Source of the DNA: Nocardia kruczakiae NBRC 101016
GTDB lineage: Bacteria > Actinomycetota > Actinomycetes > Mycobacteriales > Mycobacteriaceae
Assembly (NCBI RefSeq): GCF_001612965.1
Contig: NZ_BDBL01000028.1
Location: 62,001-126,000 of the forward strand
DNA: 64,000 nt
Reading direction: 5' to 3'
Part shown: one piece after another, positions 16,579-26,131 of the stretch
Position numbering within the stretch: the first letter of the stretch is position 1
How the letters are laid out: each line of letters opens with the position of its first letter
The notes under the pieces: generated by a model
Database searches by the model: none
Told to the model about the DNA's origin: nothing
What the model saw: the letters and a program-made list of their open reading frames with translations, nothing else
Position numbers and translations under genes: made by a program

Positions 16579-17664
16579 ATGAGAAAGCTCATCGAAGCGC
16601 GACCGTCCACGCGTAGGATGCGCCTCACCCGCAGGGTCGGCGCGGCGTCGTTCGTGGTGCTGGTCGCCGCCTGTGCCTCGTCGGCCTGTGCGACCTCCGG
16701 AGGGTCCGCCGACTTCAGCAAACCGCTACCGACCAGCGTGCCGCCGGGCACCTCGCTGAAGATCTCGGCGACCGATATGAAGGTCGCTCTGACCAGTAGC
16801 GGCCAGATCGACAAACTGCCCTTCACCGTGCCCGATTGGCCGAATGTCTCCGCCGGCCCGGATGTGATCCAGGCTTTCAAGGGCGGCGCGGTGGAGCTGG
16901 CGAGTAACGCCGGAATCCCGTCCATCCAGGCACATGCGCAGGGCCTCGACACGCGCATCGTCGCCGTGCTCTGGCGTAATACCCCCAACTACGGCCTGGC
17001 CACCGCACCGGGCAGCAATATCCACAACCTGCAGGACCTGCGGGGTAAGAAGATCGCCTTCTCACCCGGCCAAGCCCAGGGCGGTGTGGTGCTGCGGACC
17101 CTGCAGCAGGCCGGGCTCACAACCTCCGACGTCACTCTCGTGCAGCTCAACAGCCCGCAATTCCTCACCGCCCTGCAGGGCAAACAGGTCGATGTGGCGC
17201 CGCTGGCCGAACCGTCGCTGACGAAATACCTCGCTCAGTATCGATCCGAGGGCGCCGGCACGGTGCAATCCGACGCGGTCGACGCGTTGAGCGTTCTCTG
17301 GGCACCGACCTCGGTGCTGGCCGACGACAAAAAGCTCGCGGCAGTCACGGAATTCGTCAAATTCTGGGCGCGCGCGAAGGTCTGGGAATGGGAGAACCAG
17401 GACCGGTGGATCGCCGACTACTACGTCAAGAATCAGGGCGTGAGCGAGGCCGACGGCCGCCGCATCATGGCCACGACCGAGCGGCCGTATTTCCCGGACA
17501 ACTGGGACAAGTCGATCGACTGGGAACAGCAGACGATCGACTTGATCACCTCCTCGGGTGCCTTCGGGAAATCCTTCGACGCCCACCAGGTGTTCGATCG
17601 GCGATTCGAGAAGATCGCCGCCGACGCGGTGGCTCCGCAATATCGCACCAAGGCACAGGGGTGA
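16579..17664 (+). CDS. Sulfonate/nitrate/taurine-type ABC substrate-binding lipoprotein
   Basis: 361 residues. A basic N-terminus and hydrophobic stretch lead to a lipobox ending LVAAC (about residue 32), so the mature protein should be a lipid-anchored receptor. The body contains KGGAVELASNAGIPSIQA, LQDLRGKKIAFSPGQAQG and ALQGKQVDVAPLAEPSL, the pattern of SsuA/TauA/NrtA proteins. It delivers the ligand to the permease and ATPase encoded directly downstream (four bases to the next start). An alkanesulfonate or related sulfur compound is the likely ligand given the monooxygenase and dioxygenase nearby; nitrate-type ligands are less likely. Confidence 0.86.
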   Translation: MRKLIEARPSTRRMRLTRRVGAASFVVLVAACASSACATSGGSADFSKPLPTSVPPGTSLKISATDMKVALTSSGQIDKLPFTVPDWPNVSAGPDVIQAFKGGAVELASNAGIPSIQAHAQGLDTRIVAVLWRNTPNYGLATAPGSNIHNLQDLRGKKIAFSPGQAQGGVVLRTLQQAGLTTSDVTLVQLNSPQFLTALQGKQVDVAPLAEPSLTKYLAQYRSEGAGTVQSDAVDALSVLWAPTSVLADDKKLAAVTEFVKFWARAKVWEWENQDRWIADYYVKNQGVSEADGRRIMATTERPYFPDNWDKSIDWEQQTIDLITSSGAFGKSFDAHQVFDRRFEKIAADAVAPQYRTKAQG

Positions 17665-17668
17665 CCCG

Positions 17669-18523
17669 ATGACCGTCGTCTCCGCACATCTTCCCGCTCT
17701 CGGCGCGCGTCCCGCCGTTGCCGCGGGCTTCACCACCCGGCCCGCGCGCCGCCGCCTCGGCCTGCGCCGGCAGATCCCGTTCGCGCGGCTACTCGGTGTG
17801 GTTCTGCTGCTCGCCGCCTGGTCGGCGGGGGCTTATCTCGGCCTACTCGATCCGCGCAAATTGTCCGCCCCGTGGACGGTGGTGACGACCGGGTGGGACT
17901 TGCTCACCGACGGTCAACTGCTCACCAATATCGCGGTCTCCATGCAGCGCGTGGCCACCGGGGTGTTCCTGGGCATTCTGATCGGCACCACCCTCGCGCT
18001 GATCGCCGGCCTGTCCCGGGTCGGAGATTCTCTGGTGGACGGCGTGGTTCAGCTCAAACGCTCGATTCCCACGCTGGGCCTGGTTCCGCTGATGATTCTC
18101 TGGCTCGGTATCGGCAACGGTTTCAAGATCGTGCTGATCATGCTCGCCGCCGCGGTGACCCTCTACGTGCCCGCGCACTCCGCACTGACCGGTATCGACC
18201 GGCGGCTCGTCGAACTGTCGGAGATCCAGGGCGTTTCCCGCTTCGACTTCATCCGGCAGGTGGTGATTCCCGGATCGCTGCCGGGCTTCTTCCTCGGATT
18301 GCGGCTCGCGGTGAATACGTCCTGGCTGGTGCTGGTGGTGGTCGAGTCGGTCAACGCGACCGACGGCCTGGGAAAGATGATGCAGGACGCCCAGAACTAC
18401 GGCCAGGCCGACGTCATCCTCGTCGCGCTCGCCGTCTACGGAATTTTCGGCCTGGCATGCGATTCCGGAATCCGGATCCTGGAGCGAAAGGTGCTGTCGT
18501 GGCGGCAAACACTGGCGGACTGA
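17669..18523 (+). CDS. ABC importer permease, SsuC type
   Basis: 284 residues with six predicted membrane segments after a basic N-terminal stretch. The coupling-helix motif around ELSEIQGVSRFDFIRQVVIP matches the EAA loop of binding-protein-dependent permeases, and SIPTLGLVPLMILWLGIGNG is characteristic of the sulfonate/nitrate/taurine group. ATG 17669 lies four bases after the preceding stop. The last 25 bases overlap the ATPase gene, so the three importer parts are translationally coupled. It forms the membrane channel of the organosulfur importer. Confidence 0.88.
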   Translation: MTVVSAHLPALGARPAVAAGFTTRPARRRLGLRRQIPFARLLGVVLLLAAWSAGAYLGLLDPRKLSAPWTVVTTGWDLLTDGQLLTNIAVSMQRVATGVFLGILIGTTLALIAGLSRVGDSLVDGVVQLKRSIPTLGLVPLMILWLGIGNGFKIVLIMLAAAVTLYVPAHSALTGIDRRLVELSEIQGVSRFDFIRQVVIPGSLPGFFLGLRLAVNTSWLVLVVVESVNATDGLGKMMQDAQNYGQADVILVALAVYGIFGLACDSGIRILERKVLSWRQTLAD

Positions 18524-19239
18524 CCCCCGACCCCGGTGCGGGTGTGCAACTGGACGGGCTGACCCGCAGCTTCGGCGGCCGAGCCGTACTCGACAACGTC
18601 GATCTGACCATCCCCGAGGGCCAGTTCGTGGCGCTGCTGGGCAAGAGCGGATCCGGCAAGTCCACGCTGCTGCGGGCGCTGGCCGGGATCGATCACGGGG
18701 TGGCGGGCGAAGGCCTGTTACGGGTGCCGGACCGGACGTCGATGGTGTTCCAGGACTCGCGGCTGCTGCCGTGGAAGCGGGTGCTGCCCAACGTCCTCTA
18801 CGGTCAGCCCCGTTCCCGCCGGGCCGCGGCGTCCACGCTGCTCGGCGAGGTCGGTCTCGCCGGGCGCGAAAAGGCTTGGCCGGGAGAGCTTTCCGGTGGC
18901 GAGCAACAGCGTGCCGCGCTGGCTCGTGCCCTGGTGGGTGAGCCGGAACTGTTGCTGGCCGACGAGCCCTTCGGCGCCCTGGACGCGCTGACCCGCATCC
19001 GCATGCACGCCCTGCTGCGCCGCCTCGTCGCGGCTCATCGCCCGACCGTACTGCTGGTGACCCACGACGTCGACGAGGCCATCACCCTCGCGCAGCGGGT
19101 GCTGATTCTGGATCGCGGGCGCATCGACGTCGATATCGATATCGACATCGACGGCCCGCGCGATCCGGCGCAACCGCAGTTCCAGCGGATCCGCCGCTCG
19201 CTGCTGAGCGCGCTGGGCGCCGATCCGATCGCGGCCTGA
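18499..19239 (+). CDS. ABC importer ATPase, SsuB type
   Basis: 246 residues with Walker A LLGKSGSGKSTLLRAL, Q-loop FQDSRLLPWKRVLPNV, signature LSGGEQQRAALARALVGEP, Walker B LLLADEP and switch His in LLVTHDVDEA. PWKRVLPNV after the Q-loop is typical of SsuB/TauB ATPases. GTG 18499 lies inside the end of the permease gene. Near the C-terminus there is an odd acidic run of alternating Asp/Ile/Val (about residues 212-220), encoded by GATATCGAT-like repeats. It powers the importer. Confidence 0.9.
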   Translation: MAANTGGLTPDPGAGVQLDGLTRSFGGRAVLDNVDLTIPEGQFVALLGKSGSGKSTLLRALAGIDHGVAGEGLLRVPDRTSMVFQDSRLLPWKRVLPNVLYGQPRSRRAAASTLLGEVGLAGREKAWPGELSGGEQQRAALARALVGEPELLLADEPFGALDALTRIRMHALLRRLVAAHRPTVLLVTHDVDEAITLAQRVLILDRGRIDVDIDIDIDGPRDPAQPQFQRIRRSLLSALGADPIAA

Positions 19240-19278
19240 GCGCCGATCACCCACTACCGGAAAGACTTTCGACCACCG

Positions 19279-20622
19279 ATGAGCAGAACCCTGCATTTGA
19301 ACGCATTCCTGATGTCGACCGGCCACCACGAGGCGTCGTGGCGGCTGCCGGAATCGGACCCGTTGGCGCACCTGGATATCGAGCACTACATCCATCTGGC
19401 GGAAACGGCCGAGCGCGGCCGCTTCGACTCGATCTTCTTCGCGGATTCGCCGGTGCTGCAGGGTGATCCCGGCCGCCGGCCGGTCGGCAAGCTGGAGCCG
19501 ACGATTCTGCTGACCGCGATCGCCTTGCGCACCCGCCGCATCGGCCTCATCGCCACGGCGTCGACCAGCTACAACGATCCCTACAACCTGGCGCGGCGAT
19601 TCGCCTCGGTGGACTGGGTGTCCGGCGGCCGGGTCGGCTGGAACATCGTCACCACCGCCGGTGCCGACGCGGCCCGCAACTTCGGCCTCGACGACGTTCC
19701 CGATCACCGGCTGCGCTACGAGAAGGCCGCCGAATTCGTCGACGTGGCGACCAAACTCTGGGACAGCTGGGACGACGACGCCTTCATCGGCGACAAGGAA
19801 CTCGGCATCCACTCCGACCCGGACAAGGTGCGCGAGATCAACCATATCGGCGAGTTCTTCCGGGTGGCGGGACCGCTCAATGTACCGCGGTCCCCGCAGG
19901 GGTATCCCGTTCTGGTGCAGGCGGGTTCGTCCGAGGACGGGAAGGGGTTCGCCGCCCGCTACGCCGAAGCGGTCTTCACCGCGCAGCAGACCCTCGAGGA
20001 CGGCAAGCAGTTCTACGCCGATCTGAAGGAGCGGGCGCGCCGGCTCGGACGTGACCCCGACACCGTCAAGATCCTGCCGGGCATCGTCCCGGTGATCGGC
20101 GACACCGAAGCGCACGCGCGGGAACTCGACGACGAATTGACCCGCCTCATCCAGCCGGAATACCAGCGCCGCACCCTCGCCGAGCGGTTCAAGCTGCCGG
20201 TGGACGCGCTGGATCTGGACAGCGAACTGCCCGCCGATCTCCCGACCGAGGACGAGATCCAGGGGGCGAAGAGCCGGTTCACGCTGATCGTCAACCTCGC
20301 TCGCCGCGAACGACTCACGGTGCGCCAGTTGATCGCGCGCCTCGGCGGTGGTCGCGGGCACCGGACCTTCGCGGGCACCGCGGAACAGGTCGCCGACACC
20401 ATCCAGGAATGGTTCACCGACGGCGCCGCCGACGGATTCAACGTGATGCCGGCCGCCCTGCCCTCCGGGCTGGAGAGGTTCGTGGACGAGGTGGTGCCGA
20501 TCCTGCAGGAACGTGGTCTGTTCCGGACCGAATACGAGGCGAGCACCTTGCGCGGGCACTACGGATTGGCGCGTCCGGAAAACCGGTTCAGCGTGGCCGC
20601 CGACGCGGCGATCGCGCAGTGA
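19279..20622 (+). CDS. NtaA/SnaA/DszA-family FMNH2-dependent monooxygenase
   Basis: 447 residues. LHLNAFLMSTGHHEASWR, FDSIFFADSPVL, VDWVSGGRVGWNIVTTAG and VLVQAGSSEDGKGFAARYAE are hallmarks of the flavin-dependent monooxygenases acting on nitrilotriacetate, dibenzothiophene sulfone and alkanesulfonate-like compounds. It needs reduced FMN from a separate flavin reductase, which is not encoded nearby. Placed 39 bases after the importer ATPase, it probably cleaves C-S bonds of the imported compound and releases sulfite. Its stop overlaps the exporter start by four bases. Confidence 0.87.
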   Translation: MSRTLHLNAFLMSTGHHEASWRLPESDPLAHLDIEHYIHLAETAERGRFDSIFFADSPVLQGDPGRRPVGKLEPTILLTAIALRTRRIGLIATASTSYNDPYNLARRFASVDWVSGGRVGWNIVTTAGADAARNFGLDDVPDHRLRYEKAAEFVDVATKLWDSWDDDAFIGDKELGIHSDPDKVREINHIGEFFRVAGPLNVPRSPQGYPVLVQAGSSEDGKGFAARYAEAVFTAQQTLEDGKQFYADLKERARRLGRDPDTVKILPGIVPVIGDTEAHARELDDELTRLIQPEYQRRTLAERFKLPVDALDLDSELPADLPTEDEIQGAKSRFTLIVNLARRERLTVRQLIARLGGGRGHRTFAGTAEQVADTIQEWFTDGAADGFNVMPAALPSGLERFVDEVVPILQERGLFRTEYEASTLRGHYGLARPENRFSVAADAAIAQ

Positions 20623-23600
20623 GCCGGACGGATTCTGCTGCCGAGCAGGGGTGGGTGCGATATCTGCTGTATCGATGTCTGTCGCATCCGCGTGCCGTCG
20701 CGGGCGCGGCCGCGGGCGCCCTCGGTAGCGCCGCGCTGACCGCGGCACTACCCCTGGTGGTGCGCCATGTCGTCGATACGCTGGGCGATTCCCGGGTACC
20801 GCTGGCCGCCGCCGTCACCGTCCTGATCGTCATCGGTGTGCTCCGGTTCGGGCTGTCGATGCTGCGCAGAGTGTGCTCGTCGACGCTGTCGCTGGGCGTC
20901 CAGTTCGATCTGCGGTCGGATCTGTTCGCCGCGCTGGTGCGGATGCCCGGCCGCGAACAGATGGCGGTGTCCACCGGACAGGTGGTGAGCCGCGCGATCA
21001 GCGACATCACGCTGATTCAGATGTTCCTGCAACTGATTCCGATCGTCACCGGCAATGCGGCGCTGCTGGTGGCGGCGCTGGTGTTGATGGCGACGATGTC
21101 GTTGCCGCTGGCGGGCATCGCGCTGGTGCTGCTGCCGGCACTGTGGTTCGTCACCCGTCGCTCGCAGCGAGAACTGTTCCCCGCCAACTGGGATGCGCAG
21201 GCCCAGGCGGCGGAGGTGGCGATGCGGGTGGAGTCCGCGGTCGCCGGTGTCCGCGTCGTCAAGGGGTTCGGGCAGGAGCGCCGGGAGACCGGTGAACTGG
21301 AGCGGCGCGCCCGTGACCTGTTCCGGTCGCGGCTGCGCGTGGTGCGGATCACCAGCCGGTTCACCCCCGCGATGGCGGCCCTGCCGGCGCTGGCCCAGGT
21401 GTTCATCCTGGTGGTGGGTGGTCTGCTCGCCCTCCACCAGAGCATCAGCCTGGGTACGTTTCTGGCGTTCATGACGTATCTCGGCTCCTTCGTGAGTCCG
21501 GTACGGCAGTTCTCGACACTGCTCACGGTGAGCCAGCAGGGCAAGGCGTCGCTGGATCGGGTGCGCGAGGTCATCGACGCGGGCCCGGGCCGGGAGGCGG
21601 CCGCGATCCCATCGCCCGCCGCGGCCGCCGCGCCGCCGCGGATCGACCTGTCCGAAGTGAGCGTGCGTATCGGCGACACCGCGGTTCTCGACCACCTGGA
21701 CCTGACCGTTTCCGCCGGGTCGACGGTGGCGTTGGCGGGCGGCGCCGGATCGGGGAAATCGACCCTGACCGCACTGCTGCCGCGGCTGATCGACCCGGAT
21801 GCCGGGGTGGTGCGGCTCGACGGCGTGGATGTGCGCGAGGTGCCGGATCTGCGCGGCCGGGTGGCCATCGTCTTCGAGGACACGCACCTGATGGCCGACA
21901 CCATCCGGGCGAATGTGGCCTACGGCCGCCCGGAGGCCACCGACGATCAGGTCTGGCATGCCCTGTATCTGGCCGCGGCCGACGACTTCGTCCGGCGGCT
22001 GCCCGACCAGCTCGACACCCCGATCGGCGAACGAGGGCAACGGCTCTCAGGCGGCCAGCGACAACGGCTCGCGCTGGCGCGTGCGCTGATCACCGACGCT
22101 CCCGTGCTGGTGCTCGACGATGCGACGTCGGCGATCGATGCGAAGGTGGAGCAGGCCATCTTCGAACGCATCGCCGCCGAGGTGCGGCGGCGCACGACAG
22201 TCGTTGTCGCGCACCGCGTTTCCACACTCGCCCTGGCCGATCGGGTCGTGATCCTGGACGGCGGCCGGGTCGCGGAATCGGGCACCCTGGCCGAGCTTCA
22301 GGAATCCGGAGCCCTGTTCGCGACGCTGTTCACGCCACCGGATGTCGCGGAAATCGGTGCGGCACTGCGCAATACGACCGACGGAGTGCCCACCGAGGTC
22401 CTGTGGGCAGAACCCGCCGAGTACGGTGACGAGAGTCGCACGCTGGAGCAGATGGCGCGGGCGTTCTCCCACCATGCGGCCGGTGCGGGCGGTTTCGCGC
22501 GCGGCGGTGGCATGATGACCTCCGCACCGCCCAGTGGTGATGTGCAGGCCCTCATCGACGCGCTGCCACCGGTGACCGGCGAACCGGAGGTTCCCGAAAC
22601 ATTCACTCGCACCGGCGATCCGGAATTCGGCCTGCGCCGGTTGCTGCGGCCGTTCGCCGGTCCGCTGCTGGCCGGCCTGGGCCTGGTCGCACTGGATGCC
22701 CTGGCGCAGATTCTGATCCCGGTCCTGGTGCGCCACGGCATCGACCGCGGTGTTCTGGTCGGCGCGCGGGACGTCCTGCTCGGCGCGGCGGCGCTCGCGG
22801 CCGCGGTAGTACTGCTCGACTGGGCGATCAGCGTCGCGCAGGTGCGGGTGACCGGACGAGCCGGGGAACGGCTGCTGTTCGGCCTGCGGGTGAAGACGTT
22901 CGCCCAGCTGCAACGGCTGGGCCTGCAGTACTACGAACGTGAACTCGGCGGCCGGATCATGACCCGCATGACCACCGATGTCGACGGTCTGTCCACCTTC
23001 CTGCAGACCGGACTGTCGACGGCGCTGACCTCCTCGCTGACCATCGGCGGCGTGGTGATCGCACTGCTGGTGATCGACGCGCGGCTGGCTGTGGTGGTGC
23101 TGGCGCTGATGCCGATCCTCTTCGCCGCCACGGTGTGGTTCCGGCGGTTGTCGGTGCCGGCCTACAACACGGCGCGGGACAAGGTCAGCGCGGTCAACGC
23201 CTATCTGCAGGAGAACGTCGACAACATCAAGGTCACGCAGGCCTACCGCCGGGAGGCACGGAACCAGGCCAGGTTCGACCGGCTGTCGTGGGAGTACCGC
23301 GACGCGCGGCTGCGCAGCCAGACCCTGATGGCGGTGTTCTTCCCGTTCATCGAATTCCTGTCGGTGGTGGCGACGGCCGCTGTCCTCGCCGTGGGCGTGC
23401 ATCAGGTGCGCGGCGCGGCGCTGAGCGCCGGGACGCTCATCGCGTTCCTGCTCTACATCGATCTGTTGTTCGCCCCGATTCAGCAGCTGTCGCAGGTGTT
23501 CGACAGTTATCAACAGGCGGTGGTGGGTGTCGATCGGCTCGGCCGGTTGTTCGCGGTCGAGGTCGCCACCCCGCAGGCGGCGCGGCCGCAGACCGTGCAC

Positions 23601-24374
23601 CGCGTCGACGGTGCGATCGAGGTCCGGGATGTGAGCTTCCGGTACCGGCCCGAGGACGCCGCCGTCCTGCACGACGTGACATTGCGTATCGAACCCGGGC
23701 AGCGGGTCGCGCTGGTGGGCGAGACCGGGGCCGGAAAGTCCACGCTGGTCAAACTCCTGGCCCGCTACTACGACCCGACCGACGGGCGAATTCTGGTGGA
23801 CGGCATCGATATTCGCGAGTTCCGGCTCGAGGACTACCGCAAACGGCTCGGTGTGGTGCCGCAGGAGCCGTACCTGTTCGGCGATACCGTGCGCGACGCC
23901 ATCGCCTACGGGAAACCGGACGCCGATCCGGCCGAGATCGAATGGGCGGCCCGGGCGGTCGGAGCTCACGAGATGATCGCCGGACTCGACCACGGCTACC
24001 ACCACCCGATCGGACCGCAGGGCAGGTTGTTGTCCGCCGGCCAGCGGCAACTGCTCGCCCTCGCCCGAGCTCAACTCGTCGAACCCGACATCCTCATCCT
24101 CGACGAGGCCACCGCCTCCCTCGACCTCGCCACCGAGGCCCGGGTCCGTGCGGCCATCGACGTGCTCACCGCGGGCCGCACCACGATCGTGGTGGCACAT
24201 CGGCTCGCGACCGCGGCGGACTCCGACATCGTCGCGGTGATGGTGGGCGGCCGGTTGGCGGAGGTCGGCCCGCACGCGGAACTGCTGCGGGCGGACGGAA
24301 CCTACGCGGCGCTGTGGCGGGCGTACGTGGGGGCGTCGCGAAGCGAGGACGACCGCGAATCGGCGCGGTTGTAG
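20619..24374 (+). CDS. Fused ABC exporter (two TMD-NBD units in one chain)
   Basis: 1251 residues: TMD1, NBD1, a Gly-rich linker, TMD2, NBD2. NBD1 has Walker A GGAGSGKST (about 373-381), signature LSGGQRQ (about 475) and Walker B VLVLDDATS, with Asp in place of the catalytic Glu. NBD2 has GETGAGKST (about 1034), signature LSAGQRQ with an altered second Gly, and LILDEATAS with the Glu kept. This asymmetry is the pattern of heterodimeric type-IV exporters with one degenerate ATP site. The GTG start overlaps the monooxygenase stop, so it belongs to the sulfur operon at least by translation. It may export a product or a lipid/drug; substrate unknown. Confidence 0.88.
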   Translation: MSRTDSAAEQGWVRYLLYRCLSHPRAVAGAAAGALGSAALTAALPLVVRHVVDTLGDSRVPLAAAVTVLIVIGVLRFGLSMLRRVCSSTLSLGVQFDLRSDLFAALVRMPGREQMAVSTGQVVSRAISDITLIQMFLQLIPIVTGNAALLVAALVLMATMSLPLAGIALVLLPALWFVTRRSQRELFPANWDAQAQAAEVAMRVESAVAGVRVVKGFGQERRETGELERRARDLFRSRLRVVRITSRFTPAMAALPALAQVFILVVGGLLALHQSISLGTFLAFMTYLGSFVSPVRQFSTLLTVSQQGKASLDRVREVIDAGPGREAAAIPSPAAAAAPPRIDLSEVSVRIGDTAVLDHLDLTVSAGSTVALAGGAGSGKSTLTALLPRLIDPDAGVVRLDGVDVREVPDLRGRVAIVFEDTHLMADTIRANVAYGRPEATDDQVWHALYLAAADDFVRRLPDQLDTPIGERGQRLSGGQRQRLALARALITDAPVLVLDDATSAIDAKVEQAIFERIAAEVRRRTTVVVAHRVSTLALADRVVILDGGRVAESGTLAELQESGALFATLFTPPDVAEIGAALRNTTDGVPTEVLWAEPAEYGDESRTLEQMARAFSHHAAGAGGFARGGGMMTSAPPSGDVQALIDALPPVTGEPEVPETFTRTGDPEFGLRRLLRPFAGPLLAGLGLVALDALAQILIPVLVRHGIDRGVLVGARDVLLGAAALAAAVVLLDWAISVAQVRVTGRAGERLLFGLRVKTFAQLQRLGLQYYERELGGRIMTRMTTDVDGLSTFLQTGLSTALTSSLTIGGVVIALLVIDARLAVVVLALMPILFAATVWFRRLSVPAYNTARDKVSAVNAYLQENVDNIKVTQAYRREARNQARFDRLSWEYRDARLRSQTLMAVFFPFIEFLSVVATAAVLAVGVHQVRGAALSAGTLIAFLLYIDLLFAPIQQLSQVFDSYQQAVVGVDRLGRLFAVEVATPQAARPQTVHRVDGAIEVRDVSFRYRPEDAAVLHDVTLRIEPGQRVALVGETGAGKSTLVKLLARYYDPTDGRILVDGIDIREFRLEDYRKRLGVVPQEPYLFGDTVRDAIAYGKPDADPAEIEWAARAVGAHEMIAGLDHGYHHPIGPQGRLLSAGQRQLLALARAQLVEPDILILDEATASLDLATEARVRAAIDVLTAGRTTIVVAHRLATAADSDIVAVMVGGRLAEVGPHAELLRADGTYAALWRAYVGASRSEDDRESARL

Positions 24375-24400
24375 GGCGGCCAGCCGGTTCGCGTGCGCCC

Positions 24401-26065
24401 TCACCGCACGCTGACCGTTCGGGAATGCCACCCCGTCGCGCCGTCCGGCATCGGTGGACGGCGCTGAGCGGGCTGGGTGGTTCCGGTGGTGTCGGTGGCG
24501 CGGACGCGGAGGGTGTGGGTGCCCGGGGTGGCCTGCCAGCGGTAGGTCCATTGACGCCAGGTGTCGGGGGAGTATTCGGTGGTCAGGTCGGCGGCGTGCC
24601 AGGGGCCGTCGTCGACCTGCACCTCCACGGACGCGATACCGCGATGCTGGGCCCAGGCGACCCCGGCGACGACGACCGGCCCGGCGGGCAGGGTTGCGAA
24701 GGCGGCGGGGACGTCGATGCGCGATGCGGTCTTGATCGGCGCCTGTTCGGCCCAGCCTCTCGTCGTCCAATACGCCTGTGCGCGTTCGAATCTGGTCACT
24801 TCGAGGTCGACGACCCATTTGGTGGCGGAGACGTAGCCGTAGAGGCCGGGAACCACGAGCCGCGCGGGATAGCCGTGTTCGAGGGGCAGCGGCGCGCCGT
24901 TCATGGCGACGGCGAGCAGGGCGTCGCGTCCGTCGGTCATCGCCTGGATCGGCGTCCCGGCGGTGAACCCGTCGGCGCTGCGGGACAACACCATATCGGC
25001 GTCGGGATGCACGCCCGCCTCGTGGAGCAGATCGGCCAGCCGGTATCCGGTCCACACCGCATTGCCCGCGAGAGTGCCGCCCACTTCGTTGGACACGCAC
25101 GTCAGGGTGATCATGCGCGCGATCGCGGGGCGCCGGCGCAGTTCGTCCATCGTGAATTCGACCGCGCGGTCCACCATTCCGTGGATGCGCAAAGTCCAGT
25201 CGGCACTGCTGACCGCCGACACCTGCAGTGCGGTGTCGACCCGGTAGAAGTCGTCGCCCGGTGTGACGAATGCGGTAAGCCCCGGCACCGAGCGGGCCAT
25301 GGCCGGGCTGACGGGGGCGACGTCCGAAACCGGTTTCGGCACAATGAATCTCGACCGGTCGGCAGCGACTTCCCGCAGCCGCTGCGCCACGAATCGCCCG
25401 GTCGCCGCGGCACCGCCCGCGATCGCACCGACCCCCGCCGCCATCGCCAGAAAACGCCGCCGCCCCAGTCGAATGCCATCGGAAGGATCGGCGTGTACCG
25501 GAACCCTCGCGCTGCGGGATGATTCCGCGGAGTCCAGGACCTCACGACGCTCCGGCGCCTCACGTCGGTGCTCGCCGTGGTTCGGTAGCCGCACGCTTTT
25601 CGGAGCCCTGTGTGGGAGCAGTAGCCGCAACGCGATCAGCCCCGCCACCACACCGGCCGCGGTCGGAATCGCGAACCACCACTGCGCATTCGGGCGATGC
25701 AATGCCGCAACGGTGATCGCGATACCCAGCACGGCGAAAACCACGCTGCCGATGCGGCGGCGACGTTCGAGCACACCGCACAGTGCGGCAAGCACCACCA
25801 TCGCCGCGCCCATCGCGGCGAACAGCACGTCCTTGTCGTGACTGCCGAAGCGCCGGATCGCCTCCTCGCGCAGTTGCTGCGGCGTGTGATCGACGATCGT
25901 CGCCCCGGCGGCGAAGAACGGCGAGGAGCGCGGATCCAGGATCGCGCCCACGAGTTCGCCGATTCCCAGCACCGCTGCACCGGCCAGTATCCCGGCGAGC
26001 GCGGCGGCGGCGAATCCGAGTGTGCCGCGGTGCGGGGTCGGCCCGCGCGTACCCGTATCGATCAT
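24401..26065 (-). CDS. Membrane-anchored molybdopterin oxidoreductase (sulfite-oxidase fold)
   Basis: 554 residues. Four to five membrane segments in the first 150 residues are followed by a twin-arginine-like stretch GRRRFLAMAAG (201-211), then the molybdopterin domain. The Cys ligand of molybdenum is Cys322 in ITLTCVSNEVGG, and the dimerisation domain ends the protein. So the catalytic part should lie outside the membrane, exported folded by Tat (inference). ATG 26065 has GAGGAG upstream. A SigK-like promoter precedes it, and rskA-sigK are directly upstream. Substrate unknown; methionine sulfoxide or sulfite-type reactions are known in the fold. Confidence 0.86.
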   Translation of the reverse strand: MIDTGTRGPTPHRGTLGFAAAALAGILAGAAVLGIGELVGAILDPRSSPFFAAGATIVDHTPQQLREEAIRRFGSHDKDVLFAAMGAAMVVLAALCGVLERRRRIGSVVFAVLGIAITVAALHRPNAQWWFAIPTAAGVVAGLIALRLLLPHRAPKSVRLPNHGEHRREAPERREVLDSAESSRSARVPVHADPSDGIRLGRRRFLAMAAGVGAIAGGAAATGRFVAQRLREVAADRSRFIVPKPVSDVAPVSPAMARSVPGLTAFVTPGDDFYRVDTALQVSAVSSADWTLRIHGMVDRAVEFTMDELRRRPAIARMITLTCVSNEVGGTLAGNAVWTGYRLADLLHEAGVHPDADMVLSRSADGFTAGTPIQAMTDGRDALLAVAMNGAPLPLEHGYPARLVVPGLYGYVSATKWVVDLEVTRFERAQAYWTTRGWAEQAPIKTASRIDVPAAFATLPAGPVVVAGVAWAQHRGIASVEVQVDDGPWHAADLTTEYSPDTWRQWTYRWQATPGTHTLRVRATDTTGTTQPAQRRPPMPDGATGWHSRTVSVR

Positions 26066-26094
26066 GATCTCCTCGATTCCCAGGTGGGATGAGG

Positions 26095-26122
26095 AATTCG
26101 TGACGCCGGACCGCGCGGACGG
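26095..26122 (-). promoter_or_regulatory. SigK-like promoter for the molybdopterin oxidoreductase
   Basis: CCGTCC, 16-base spacer, CGAATT, ending 29 bases before ATG 26065, between that gene and rskA. It differs by one base from the CCATCC box of the two other sites in this locus and has the same spacer. Confidence 0.55.
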
Positions 26123-26131
26123 CACCGATCG

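Noticed and set aside
22047..25100. Minus-strand open frame of about 1017 codons over the exporter gene
   Set aside because: Shadow of the fused exporter, whose ABC motifs are all in the plus frame.
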